NCBI RefSeq assembly: GCF_900591205.1
Contig: NZ_UUPU01000067.1
Coordinates: 124,001-188,000, forward strand
Direction: 5' to 3'
Origin: Pseudomonas viridiflava
GTDB lineage: Bacteria > Pseudomonadota > Gammaproteobacteria > Pseudomonadales > Pseudomonadaceae
DNA length: 64,000 nt
Part shown: piece by piece, positions 15,651-24,691 of the stretch
How positions within the stretch are numbered: the first letter of the stretch is position 1
How the letters are laid out: the number at the start of each line of letters is the position of its first letter
Translations under genes and position numbers: made by a program
The notes under the pieces: generated by a model
What the model saw: the letters and a program-made list of their open reading frames with translations, nothing else
What the model was told of the DNA's origin: nothing
The model's database searches: none

Positions 15651-16346
15651 CCGACAAAGGCTTTTCATTCGAACATTTCATGCTGAATCAGGTTGCGCCA
15701 AGAGGATTCAATGGCCCGAGGTAGATAGGGCTGAAGCCGATATTCGGTTGCGAACACAGTTTCATATTCAGTCATGGCATCCGAGCAAATCGCGTCAGAA
15801 ACGGGGGTACAGACTGGGGTATGCAGCAGCATTTGTCGCTTGGCGGAGGAAAATTCGAACCTGTCATATTGTCGAAGGTGGCAGCTCGTCTTCACGCAAT
15901 AACTAAACACTCGTCAAAGCCTGGTGCTGCAGTCCCCTGCTCTGCCCTCTGACCCCCCCACAACCAACGCTGGCTACTTTGTCTTATTGCTACCCAAAAA
16001 ATTGATGGCAAACGAATCACGCTCCTGATGGTGACACATGGCGAAATGCTTGCTGCCTGCGTTATTCTGACAAAACAAGGGGCCTTTGCGCCCATGATTT
16101 CAGCGGCAACCGAGAGCTGCAATTAAAGTCGAGAAGACCATTCCCGCGCTTGTATTCCCGCCACTGCTGTGACGCATCGACGGGGCAGATAGGTGCCTGC
16201 CGGAAGATATTGGCGAAGTATCTGAGTATAAGAATTTTATGGTAGCTCTGGCTGAGTAGCGCAGCGCGTCGGACTCTTTGATTCAACCTTGTCAAAATGG
16301 CTATGCACAAACTCGGGAAAGCCGTAAGCCCTTAAAAGGAATTGAG
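15651..16346. other. Left island end, largely non-coding
   Basis: About 700 bases with the left 37-bp repeat at 15785-15821 and no gene I can support. A 36-codon frame on the minus strand (15668-15778, starting MTEYETVFATEYRLQPYLPR) looks protein-like but has no context. The stretch just before the KAP gene probably carries its promoter. Confidence 0.4.
15785..15821. repeat. 37-bp direct repeat, left copy (putative integrase arm site)
   Basis: It matches 31347-31383 at 34 of 37 positions in the same orientation. It contains ACGGGGGTA followed 12 bases later by ACTGGGGTA, a tandem pair of the kind bound by the N-terminal domain of tyrosine integrases. It lies 134 bases inside the left att copy. 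Confidence 0.65.
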
Positions 16347-18608
16347 ATGTTCAAAAGGATCAAAGCGTTTTTCATCAGCGAAAAAGTATCTGTCGACGTG
16401 CCGCCGCCCGAGCCCGCCACTCCGGGACATCAATACGCCTCGGACCAACCGATTGTCACCCGCGCCGACGACCGTTTCAATCGTGCCCCTTTTGCCACAC
16501 GCATGGCCGATACAATTGCAACACGAGTAGATCCTGCGAGCATCGTCATTGGACTCTATGGACCGTGGGGAGACGGCAAAACATCCGTACTGGAAATGAT
16601 GGAGGAGGCGCTGAAAGCCTACCCAGATGTAATCTGCGTGAAATTTAATCCCTGGCACTTTCAGTCTGAAGACCAACTACTCCGTGGCTTTTTCGCAACA
16701 CTCGCAGGGGCTTTAAATCAGTCGCTTCCCAATTTTAAAGAGCGTGCAGGCGACGCACTACAGCAATACGGCTCTTTGCTGTCGCTCGGCTCACTAACAG
16801 TTGCCGGAGTGCTTCAAATCAACCCTGGAGATGCTGCAAAGGGGCTAGGGGAATCGCTATCAGCGGTCAAATTGGAAGAGCTGAAGCAGAGGATAGAATC
16901 GATTCTTGAGAAATGTGGCAAACGCGTGGTCACATTTATTGATGACATAGACCGTCTAGATCGCAACGAAACCCATGCAATATTCAAGCTGGTGAAATTG
17001 TCAGCAAGCTTTCGTCATACCTCTTACGTACTGGCCTTCGATGATGCCGTCGTATCCGCGGCATTGGGCGAACGCTATGGCCAAGGCGGCGAGCGCGCGG
17101 GCCGTGCATTTCTTGAGAAAATCATTCAAGTTCCGCTCCACCTTCCCCCAGCTGATGAGAAAAGCCTGCGCAACCTGACGTTTGAAGGGGTACAGGCAGC
17201 TTTGGATCAGGCTGAAATTCCACTCACCCAATCAATGGCCGATACGTTTGGACGGCATTTTGTTGATGGCCTCGAACCGCGCCTCACTACACCGCGCCTT
17301 GGGAAATTGTATGCCAACGCGTTGACCTTTGCGCTTCCATTGCTCAAGGGTGAAGTCGACATTGTGGATCTCATGTTAATTGAGGGTATACGTATCTTTT
17401 ACCCTAACTTGTATGCCGAAATCCGCAGCAATCCTGATTTGCTCTTGAAGCAAGCTCAAGCTCAGAACCAAAACGCATTCGCGCAAGCACCTCAAGAAAG
17501 CCCCCTCGACACCTTACTTATCCGTAGTTTGCCTGAGGCCACTCAGCAAGAACGCCTGCGTGTCAGAAGAGGGCTGCTTGAGCCGCTCTTCCCCCGCATA
17601 GGCCGCATGGGTTACGGCAGCGAATGGGATCAAACATGGGCGCGAAAGCAAAAAGCCTGCTCAAGCGAATATTTCGCACGCTACTTCACGTACGGTATTC
17701 CTCACGGGGACGTGGGGGATGCTGCGATTCATTCGCTGCTGGAAAGTCTCACACGGGCCAATGACGCTGAGCGAATTGAACTCCTCACGGACTTTTCGTC
17801 GCGCGGAGCCTTTCCAAAACTTGTTCAAAAACTTCGTGCACACGCTGAAGAAATATCAGAAGAGCAGGCATACGCACTGATGGTCACGCTTTCTGCCAAT
17901 GCAACACTGATGCCCCGAGAGCGCGGGCCAATGGTGATAGGCGGTACCATCATGCAGGGGGGCATGCTGGTATCTGAATTACTGAGGCGGATACCTGATC
18001 CTGACGCCCGACAACGTGCCGCAGAAGAAGTAATCGAGGCAGCTAATCCGCTAGGATTTGGAATGGAATGCTGTCGATGGATTCATCACCATGAAGGACG
18101 CCATGAAGACGAGCGCGTTTTTTCTGATGCCATTGAGGAGATCTTAAACCAACGTCTGGCTCACAAAATTTGCAGTGCAGACAGCGAACGCCCACTCTTT
18201 GTTTCTGACCCCAAAGACATGCCGAGTCTGTACTGGCTTTGGAATAAGCATCTTGGAAATACGTCTGTACGAAAAGCACTCACTGCTCACTTCGAAGCGG
18301 AGCCAATTGGTGTCGACACTTTTCTGGAGTGCTTTGTTGGTGAGGGTTGGTTTGTAGAGTCAGGGCTGCCTGTCAGGTCTGACTTTGAAAGGCGCAGCTA
18401 CGATTCTGTCGCGGACCTAATAACGCCAGAGTTGATCGCAGAGAACCTGCGAACCCGTTACGGTAACGCATTGCGCGATCCGGTGTATCACCCGGAAGAA
18501 CATTTACCGCCTGCTTTGAAAACAGCCCATCAATTTATGTACATCCACCAGCAGGTATTGAATGACCCAAAGCAAAACGATCCCACTCCCTCATCCAGCG
18601 CAAAGTAA
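16347..18608 (+). CDS. KAP-family P-loop NTPase
   Basis: This 753-residue protein starts at the ATG at 16347 after AAAAGGAA. It has Walker A YGPWGDGKTS (residues 71-80), the KAP-typical FNPWHF (100-105), a weakly hydrophobic insert around 143-158, and Walker B VVTFIDDIDRLD (194-205) followed by the LAFDD segment (229-233). The remaining 500 residues are helical and presumably sense or bind a partner. KAP NTPases are often membrane-linked and several act in phage defence (for example QatA). The next gene on the same strand is a tandem GIY-YIG protein 50 bases downstream, so the pair probably works together, with the NTPase as sensor or switch. Confidence 0.9.
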   Translation: MFKRIKAFFISEKVSVDVPPPEPATPGHQYASDQPIVTRADDRFNRAPFATRMADTIATRVDPASIVIGLYGPWGDGKTSVLEMMEEALKAYPDVICVKFNPWHFQSEDQLLRGFFATLAGALNQSLPNFKERAGDALQQYGSLLSLGSLTVAGVLQINPGDAAKGLGESLSAVKLEELKQRIESILEKCGKRVVTFIDDIDRLDRNETHAIFKLVKLSASFRHTSYVLAFDDAVVSAALGERYGQGGERAGRAFLEKIIQVPLHLPPADEKSLRNLTFEGVQAALDQAEIPLTQSMADTFGRHFVDGLEPRLTTPRLGKLYANALTFALPLLKGEVDIVDLMLIEGIRIFYPNLYAEIRSNPDLLLKQAQAQNQNAFAQAPQESPLDTLLIRSLPEATQQERLRVRRGLLEPLFPRIGRMGYGSEWDQTWARKQKACSSEYFARYFTYGIPHGDVGDAAIHSLLESLTRANDAERIELLTDFSSRGAFPKLVQKLRAHAEEISEEQAYALMVTLSANATLMPRERGPMVIGGTIMQGGMLVSELLRRIPDPDARQRAAEEVIEAANPLGFGMECCRWIHHHEGRHEDERVFSDAIEEILNQRLAHKICSADSERPLFVSDPKDMPSLYWLWNKHLGNTSVRKALTAHFEAEPIGVDTFLECFVGEGWFVESGLPVRSDFERRSYDSVADLITPELIAENLRTRYGNALRDPVYHPEEHLPPALKTAHQFMYIHQQVLNDPKQNDPTPSSSAK

Positions 18609-18658
18609 GTGCCGAATCTTGACGCGCTGACTTAGGCAACTGGAGGCCAAAGGGATCT

Positions 18659-19444
18659 ATGGATTGGACGTTAGAAAAATGCACGCGATATCTCTACGTG
18701 CTTGAGCTCGCGAACGATAAATTCTATGTGGGACAATCTAAAGATCCAGACAAGCGCATCCGCAAACATTTCAATGGGAGCGGTTCAGCGTGGACACGCC
18801 TACATCCGCCGGTGAAAGAACTGATGCGAAGTCGCCTTGAGTACGTGGATTACCGAATGGGTGAACTGGCAGAAAACGAATTAGTACTGCAGTTAATGCA
18901 CCAGCATGGCTATCAAAATGTTCGCGGGGGATTCTTTTCCAACACCAACGTTGAGCACGTTGAAAAAGGGCTCATTAGCCATGGCTACGGTTTAGTACTT
19001 TCGGCTACTACATCTTCAGAATGCCTCGCAAACGCGGACGGTAACCTCGCCCCCAGACTGTCACGCAACACAAGTGTGCTTGAAACCGTGACCCAAACAT
19101 CGAGTCCGACAAGGCAAAATACCGAGTATTTCCTGTTTGTTCTGACGCTGGAGGATGACTGCTACTACGTTGGCTACAGCAGCAAGCCCGATGTGCGAAT
19201 CAAGCGCTACTTTTCCGGAAAAGGTGCAACCTGGACAGCGCTTCACAAGCCTGTCGGAGTATTGACCACTCGTTCACTAGGCCTCCTGTGCGAGTCTGAC
19301 GCCGCTACCAAGGCTGCCGATGCGACGTTATCCATGATGAAGCTGTTCGGTTGGCGCAACGTGCGTGGTGCAGCCTGGAAGTCGGTGGATCCTGATATAA
19401 CTTTTAAACAGCTTCGAACCTACGGTTACGTGCCTTCGAACTAG
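18659..19444 (+). CDS. Tandem GIY-YIG nuclease-like protein
   Basis: This 261-residue protein has two GIY-YIG-like domains. Domain 1 (about residues 10-90) has LYVLELANDKFYVG, Arg33 and AENELVLQLM with the metal-binding Glu position. Domain 2 (about 157-245) has LFVLTLEDDCYYVG and Arg180, but where domain 1 has ENE it has Ala-Ala-Asp, so the catalytic Glu may be missing. Both share the GSAWTRLHPP/GATWTALHKP block. GIY-YIG domains cut DNA. It lies 50 bases behind the KAP NTPase gene, with GGAGG upstream, and is probably that system's effector. Confidence 0.85.
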   Translation: MDWTLEKCTRYLYVLELANDKFYVGQSKDPDKRIRKHFNGSGSAWTRLHPPVKELMRSRLEYVDYRMGELAENELVLQLMHQHGYQNVRGGFFSNTNVEHVEKGLISHGYGLVLSATTSSECLANADGNLAPRLSRNTSVLETVTQTSSPTRQNTEYFLFVLTLEDDCYYVGYSSKPDVRIKRYFSGKGATWTALHKPVGVLTTRSLGLLCESDAATKAADATLSMMKLFGWRNVRGAAWKSVDPDITFKQLRTYGYVPSN

Positions 19445-19603
19445 GCTGGCAGGATAATAAATGCCAACATCTGGCACTCCGTAGCCAGAGGCAAGAATGT
19501 CACCAGCTTCGAACAGAGCGGCAACTTCGACGAGGTCAACCACGGGAAAATTGGTAGGAGGTTCCCAGATCGTGAACTGCGCGCCACCCTTATATTTATT
19601 CAT
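19328..19603 (-). CDS. Possible small third gene of the Gabija operon (91 residues)
   Basis: The ATG at 19603 lies 2 bases after the gajB stop, in line. The first 50 residues look protein-like (FTIWEPPTNFPVVDLVEVAA, then GYGVPDVGIYYP). The 3' part overlaps the end of the convergent GIY-YIG gene by 117 bases, which weakens the case. If real it is a small soluble protein co-translated with the helicase. I do not recognise a family. Confidence 0.35.
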   Translation of the reverse strand: MNKYKGGAQFTIWEPPTNFPVVDLVEVAALFEAGDILASGYGVPDVGIYYPASLVRRHVTVGSKLFKSYIRIHRLPGCTTHVAPTEQLHHG

Positions 19604-19605
19604 GC

Positions 19606-21270
19606 TCAAGGTGTTTGCCAGTTCTGAACATAGCCAAGAAATTCGCCATGTGACCTACGCTGGGTACGCCAACTATCGATGTCAGCGAGCTTATCCCTAG
19701 TCTGAGCGGTCGTGACCACCAGGCGCCTCTTGGCACGCGAGATCCCCACGAAGAACGTACAGCGGACTTCATGGGTGTCCTTGCCCCAATAGGCCTCCTC
19801 CTCCACACCGAGCAAAATCACCGAATCAAACTCCAGGCCCTTGCTCTTGTGGACTGTCAGAATCCGGATCGACTGATCATCAGACAGTTGGGCAAGCGCC
19901 TTGAGCAAGTCAGGCTCTTGGCCGAGTGCTGCATCGATGTGCTTCTTGATATCGCGGATGATCTCCTTCAAACGGTCACGCGACTCGTAATCATGGGAGA
20001 GGCTCGTCAGCAGGCTCACGCCCACCATGGACAGAAACTCTTTGAGCAACGTCCACCTCTGAGCATAGTTTTTTGCGGCAAGGTCCTCGGCAGCAGTCTT
20101 GCGTGCCTCCTTGATGAACCTGTTCCAATCGTTTCGAACGGAACCGCCATGTTCGTCATCATCTGCGGGAATGATCCGCCGCAATAACCTCGTCCAGGCT
20201 TTCGGCTCGCGCGAACCATAGAGGCACAGCAGAAAGTCCACGACGACCAAGGCAATGGGCTCGGTGGTGATGTCCTGCATCTGATTTTCGTTACGGTAGG
20301 CGATCCCAAGCCCATCAAGCGCAGAGGTCAAACGGACGGTATAAGCCTCAGGATAACTTCTGACCAACACCGCAATTTCGGAGGGCGCCACGCCCTCGAT
20401 GTTGATCCAGGTGTTGATCTGATCGGCAAGGCTGAAGGCCTCGCTGGAACAGTTATTGAAAGACTGAAGCAAGATCTCGCCGCCCTCGCCGCCCAAGAGT
20501 TCTACGGGCATCTCGGAGCCGGGATCGAGGACTTTTATGAGGTCGTTCTGCAGCCTGAGAAGCTGAGGTTGTGAGCGAAAATTGCGGTAGATGTTGAGAT
20601 GGATGGCCGAAAAGTCTGCCTCAAACTTTCCGAATACGCCTTCGAGCGCGCCTGCCCAGCCCATGATTTTCTGTTTAACGTCGCCGACCGCAGTGACCCG
20701 GCGCTCAGTACCACCAAAAATCTTGCTGACCAGCGAGTACTGCTCGTACGTGCAGTCCTGAAACTCATCGAGAAACACGTCACTGTAAGTTTGCCTGACG
20801 GCGTTCACCGCCATGGGATAGGCGTCGAGGATCTTTAGGGCCAGCGGGATCAGAAGCCCGAACTCGGTCTGGGCAGGGTGTGCCTTCCCTTTGGGTACCA
20901 CTCGAAAACCCGCGTCTAGCGCATCGTCGCCGGTGAGAACAGGGCGAAATCGCTCGATAATCCGCTTCGCGAAGCCATGGAACGTGTAGCTGTCGAACCG
21001 GCTGGCGTAGTCAGGCCCGCATCGCCGCCACACCCGCTCTTTCAGGTTATTGCTCGCATCCACCTTGAAGGCAATGGCCAATATCCTCTTCGGGTAACGG
21101 CATGCACCCGTGGTCAGCAGGAAGTCAGCGCGCTGGGCAAGCAGTTCAGACTTACCGGCACCCGGGCCAGCAGTCAGCGCTACGCACCGTTTGACCTCCC
21201 TGACAGCTGCCTCCGCATTTGGCTCCAAAACAATGCCCTCGGATGACTTCCAATCCTCCGAGGAAATCAT
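19606..21270 (-). CDS. gajB: UvrD/Rep-like helicase, Gabija GajB
   Basis: This 554-residue superfamily 1 helicase has motif I AGPGAGKS (34-41), motif II FLDEFQDC (about 166-173), motif III AVGDVKQKIMGW, motif IV YRNFRSQPQL, motif V LTVHKSKGLEFDSVIL and motif VI VGISRAKRRL. Its ATG overlaps the stop of the upstream OLD-type nuclease gene (ATGA), the hallmark order of Gabija (gajA then gajB). It is a little longer than the roughly 500 residues of well-studied GajB. In Gabija, GajB is thought to respond to DNA ends and switch on GajA. Confidence 0.87.
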   Translation of the reverse strand: MISSEDWKSSEGIVLEPNAEAAVREVKRCVALTAGPGAGKSELLAQRADFLLTTGACRYPKRILAIAFKVDASNNLKERVWRRCGPDYASRFDSYTFHGFAKRIIERFRPVLTGDDALDAGFRVVPKGKAHPAQTEFGLLIPLALKILDAYPMAVNAVRQTYSDVFLDEFQDCTYEQYSLVSKIFGGTERRVTAVGDVKQKIMGWAGALEGVFGKFEADFSAIHLNIYRNFRSQPQLLRLQNDLIKVLDPGSEMPVELLGGEGGEILLQSFNNCSSEAFSLADQINTWINIEGVAPSEIAVLVRSYPEAYTVRLTSALDGLGIAYRNENQMQDITTEPIALVVVDFLLCLYGSREPKAWTRLLRRIIPADDDEHGGSVRNDWNRFIKEARKTAAEDLAAKNYAQRWTLLKEFLSMVGVSLLTSLSHDYESRDRLKEIIRDIKKHIDAALGQEPDLLKALAQLSDDQSIRILTVHKSKGLEFDSVILLGVEEEAYWGKDTHEVRCTFFVGISRAKRRLVVTTAQTRDKLADIDSWRTQRRSHGEFLGYVQNWQTP

Positions 21271-23222
21271 TCAGACAGACCTTCAATCTTGTTGATCACG
21301 AAATCTGCCAGACGATTTAGAGACGCCGGCATTTTGGCTATCAACTGAGCATTCGTCAGGTTGGAAAGCGCTTCGATATGCGACTTGGGCTTGCTGTCGA
21401 GCTTGAAGCGTTTGTGGTAGGCGACAAAGTGCTTTCGTTCGATCAACGAGTATTGGAAACGATCGTGATGACTATCACCCAGCACGGACTTGGTTTGCCC
21501 CTGTTTCGGAACGACCAGGTCTTCCGGGGCCAATCCGTACGCAAGCGGATAGGCCCTGAGCATCGAAAAGTCCAGATCCATCGGCGCGGAAAAAAATACT
21601 CCAAACTGCTCCAAATTCGCTATGCAGGATTTGTATTTCGGATCCCTCTCAACCTGCAGAATTTTATGGGTCAGATCATTCCATGCAGGTAGATTCTTGA
21701 GTTCATCGTCTGTCAGGTACAGATCGCCCTGGCGATGCTTTTTCATCTCAGTCGCGACGTATTTGATACGACCCCATCCCCCACCGAAACGCGCCACGTC
21801 CAGATCCAGCAGCGTGACGTAAGGGATCTTGAGGCCACTGAGCAGCCTCCAGAAGTGATTGATATGGCGACCACCTAGTGGAGCGATGGTGATGGCTGCT
21901 TCATCGACTTGCAGATTCTTCGCTGCGAGCAGCCGAGGCAGGACTATCTCCTCACTGTCGCCCTCCCCTAGGATGACCAGCCGAGAAAAATAAACCTCAG
22001 GATAGGCCTGAACGGCCTCTCTCACGAACTTATAGGCCTCACCCTTCTCATTGGGTGGCATTTGAATCTTCGTCACCACGGTGCATCGCGACTCGTTCAA
22101 CCTCAGGTACCTGATGGCCGATGGATCTACGCGTCGAAGCATAGAAGGCGCATGAGTAGCAATCAGAGCCTGGGAGTCGGCAAATTGGGAATCCCCAACC
22201 AACCCTTTGAGGGACGACACGATTCGCCCCAAGTAATGCGGCGACAGGCTGTTCTCTGGTTCTTCCAAAGCGACGATGGTGAACACCGCAGGCCTTAGCT
22301 TTTCAGCATCAAAGGAATCGTCATTACCATGCAGCACCGCTCGCCCGACGGCCTGAGAAGACAAAACCAGCGAGAGGTAGAGCATCGATTTTTGGCCATC
22401 ACTCAACCGCGAGAAATCGACTAGTTGCTCCCCATGACCTGGGGAGAACGACACCGAAAGATGGCGCAGCAGCGACTCGATTTCATTGGCCATGAACGTT
22501 ACGCTCGGCTGCGTGAAAAACTGGCCCTTGTGAAGTTCTTTCCAAGTCTTGGTCAGGCCGGCGCTGAGGCTGAGCACGGATTCATTCTGGGTCAGGCTTT
22601 GGGAAATGTCCGAGGTGAGCTGCTGGATCGTCTCGCGCTGCTCCGTCCAGTTCACAGCTCGCAGTAAACGTCCCAGCAAGGCGTTCGCACCATAGGCGAT
22701 ATGGTCAGCCGGATCCCGGCGAGCTGGAAGGTAGTGAACCTGAATGAAGTTTCGCTCGTCTCTGGGCACTGGGGCGGTGTCGACCGGAGCATCATCTTCA
22801 TCCACGTCCAGGACGTACACGAGGCTCTGTTCGATTTCATCATCAATGCCGATGGTGGCATTCAGACGATACCTCACTCGGGGCACACCATCTGGAGTAT
22901 CTAGGCGCATGTGCCCAAAGTGAGCAGGAATCGTCGGGTGTTCGTTCTCGACGTCACTGAGTTCGGGAAAGGTGAATTCAGCCTCGATCCACAGCGCTCG
23001 CTGATCGGGAGCCTGAGTCTCATCGTGCGGGACGAAGAAATCCGATTTGCGGAGTCGCCGCTGATTCGGGTCAAACGAAAAGAGGCGGCAAAGCGCCTGT
23101 AGAGTCGCAGTCTTCCCTGAGCCATTCGGCCCGATCAGGAATGTAAGGTCAGACAGATCAACAATTTCTGGTTCTGCACCAAACGATTGAAAACCACAGA
23201 TGCGAACGAACTGAAGCTTCAA
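21267..23222 (-). CDS. gajA: OLD-family ATPase-TOPRIM nuclease, Gabija GajA
   Basis: This 651-residue protein starts at a TTG with GGAAAGGA 7 bases upstream; there is no ATG nearby. The N-terminal ABC-type ATPase has Walker A GPNGSGKT (31-38), signature-like RLSDGQKSM (272-280), Walker B IVALEEPENS (316-325) and a switch His in ATHAP (357). The C-terminal TOPRIM domain has LGEGDSEE (Glu420) and LLDLD (Asp473, Asp475), the metal-binding set of OLD nucleases. GajA cuts DNA and is held in check by nucleotides in uninfected cells. It is longer than the well-studied GajA (about 580), so it may be a divergent subtype. PARIS- or other OLD-type systems are less likely because the partner is a UvrD helicase. 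Confidence 0.87.
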   Translation of the reverse strand: MKLQFVRICGFQSFGAEPEIVDLSDLTFLIGPNGSGKTATLQALCRLFSFDPNQRRLRKSDFFVPHDETQAPDQRALWIEAEFTFPELSDVENEHPTIPAHFGHMRLDTPDGVPRVRYRLNATIGIDDEIEQSLVYVLDVDEDDAPVDTAPVPRDERNFIQVHYLPARRDPADHIAYGANALLGRLLRAVNWTEQRETIQQLTSDISQSLTQNESVLSLSAGLTKTWKELHKGQFFTQPSVTFMANEIESLLRHLSVSFSPGHGEQLVDFSRLSDGQKSMLYLSLVLSSQAVGRAVLHGNDDSFDAEKLRPAVFTIVALEEPENSLSPHYLGRIVSSLKGLVGDSQFADSQALIATHAPSMLRRVDPSAIRYLRLNESRCTVVTKIQMPPNEKGEAYKFVREAVQAYPEVYFSRLVILGEGDSEEIVLPRLLAAKNLQVDEAAITIAPLGGRHINHFWRLLSGLKIPYVTLLDLDVARFGGGWGRIKYVATEMKKHRQGDLYLTDDELKNLPAWNDLTHKILQVERDPKYKSCIANLEQFGVFFSAPMDLDFSMLRAYPLAYGLAPEDLVVPKQGQTKSVLGDSHHDRFQYSLIERKHFVAYHKRFKLDSKPKSHIEALSNLTNAQLIAKMPASLNRLADFVINKIEGLSE

Positions 23223-23368
23223 AGTAGAATCCTTTCCAAGTGAGGTCAGCGGTGCTTGAGGATAAAAGGTTCAATCGCAACCAGACGCCCAGCTAATCCA
23301 ACCGCGAGCATTGCGATCCGATTCGACGACTACGTCGGCCTCTGGCTAAGAGGCAGTCACTACGCCCA
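23223..23368. other. Short gap upstream of gajA
   Basis: About 146 bases between gajA and the next gene on the same strand. It should hold the gajA promoter and ribosome site; nothing else recognised. Confidence 0.35.
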
Positions 23369-24277
23369 CTATGCGTAAGCGAGCATTTCACGAATCTTAC
23401 GTCCCCAGGCTTTATCGTGGATCAGACGTTTATGGTTGTGATCGCCGTTGATGATCTCGTCCTTGGTCAGGGTCGACAGGACTTCCCAATCCTCGCCAAA
23501 TTTATAGGTGGCGTTATCCAAATGTGAGCTCTCAAGAAGATAAATCCCACGTTTGACAAAGCCGAAGACGAAGTAGCCTTGGTAGCCACCTCGGCCCGTG
23601 GCAAAGAAATCAGGCTCGAATCGAGTAATCTCCCTGATACGGTGCTCGATCACTCCCTGCTCTGAAGGTCGCAGACCGGCCAGATATGGTTTGACGATGG
23701 CCTCTGCGCTCTTCCAAGGGTACTTCCCAGGAGGAAGAAAATCCCACTGCAGCTGGCGTGCCTGCACCTTCGCAATTCGCTTGCGCTCAACGTCGAAGAT
23801 CTCAAATTCCTGGAAGAACTCGAGCATGAGGTTCGCCACGTGAATAAGCGTGGTGGACGGTTCATCGATTTTCACCCGGCGCGTCACGATGTACTCCTTT
23901 CCATCAATGACACTCAGAGAAAGGTGCTCCATGGGCGGACGAACAAAGTCGATGGGATACACATCCATGGTTCGGATTTGCACACCGCTGTGATCGTTGC
24001 CATGCCAGTCTTTCCAGCTCCGGTACTGAGGGACTGATTTTTTGATGAGCGGGAGATCTCGCCGTTTGATCTCCTTGCCACGCGCATTGAATTCGCTGAT
24101 TTTTCCGATCGCCGCAGGAAGGATCGAGTCACCGTCTTTTTCAAGGTGAGCGATTGACAGCCGCGCCTGCAGGTTCTGATCGACCCTTTCTCGCTCAATC
24201 ACGAACAGCATTTCGCGGGCGCCATGCGAGTGCGCGATGATTCGATTAACGCTGTTGATTGACTTACCTGTGACCAT
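23369..24277 (-). CDS. Conserved-looking island protein of unknown function (302 residues)
   Basis: From the ATG at 24277 (MVTGKSINSVNRIIAHSHGA). No signal peptide or membrane segment. The centre is mixed alpha/beta. The C terminus has a pattern I associate with island and defence proteins: YLLESSHLDNATYKF, then DWEVLSTLTKDEIINGD, then RLIHDKAWGRKIREML. I cannot assign an activity. It precedes gajA on the same strand with a 146-base gap, so it may be a separate defence gene or an added Gabija component. Confidence 0.8.
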   Translation of the reverse strand: MVTGKSINSVNRIIAHSHGAREMLFVIERERVDQNLQARLSIAHLEKDGDSILPAAIGKISEFNARGKEIKRRDLPLIKKSVPQYRSWKDWHGNDHSGVQIRTMDVYPIDFVRPPMEHLSLSVIDGKEYIVTRRVKIDEPSTTLIHVANLMLEFFQEFEIFDVERKRIAKVQARQLQWDFLPPGKYPWKSAEAIVKPYLAGLRPSEQGVIEHRIREITRFEPDFFATGRGGYQGYFVFGFVKRGIYLLESSHLDNATYKFGEDWEVLSTLTKDEIINGDHNHKRLIHDKAWGRKIREMLAYA

Positions 24278-24691
24278 CGCTGTCGTCCCTGCTTTTCGTG
24301 ATAGAAGTCCAAGGTAGCACACTGCCAGCAGATCTGAAGCGACTGGGCGCTTGGCCAGCATTTATCTATCGAATCCTCAGCCGTGAGTTGCTATGGCGGG
24401 AGGTTGCTCAGGCGGTGAACGCTCAATGGCCGGTAGTCAGGTTTGATCCACTTGGAGTTATACCTGGAAGGGTCAAAGCAAGGTTGGGGCCCCCAGAAAC
24501 TCCTCAATGGATTTTTGAAGGATGCGTGGCGACTTCATTGACGAAATCCTCATGCGCGAGTAATACCACTCTCGCGAGATCAAGGGAGTGCCCCCATCTG
24601 CACCTATGATAGTGATTATCCCCGACATCGTCGCGTCGAAGGTGTCCAACGTTTGCCATCTTCGCACTGCGGTAATTCAGATAGCCCAGCC
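24278..24691. other. Intergenic region with short frames, no confident gene
   Basis: About 410 bases. A 51-codon minus-strand frame from 24628 to 24473 (MSGIITIIGADGGTPLIS) looks partly protein-like but breaks off, and a neighbouring frame continues (LTLPGITPSGSNLTTGH). This could be a decayed small gene crossed by a frameshift. Otherwise it holds the promoter of the unknown gene at 23369-24277. Confidence 0.3.

Noticed and set aside
16246..16300. A tRNA-like stretch before the KAP gene (GAGTAGCGCAGCGCG)
   Set aside because: D-arm resemblance only; no matching anticodon stem, T arm or acceptor end.
24298..24609. A 103-residue plus-strand frame between two island genes
   Set aside because: No ribosome site, no domain, and it overlaps the promoter area of the gene at 23369-24277.
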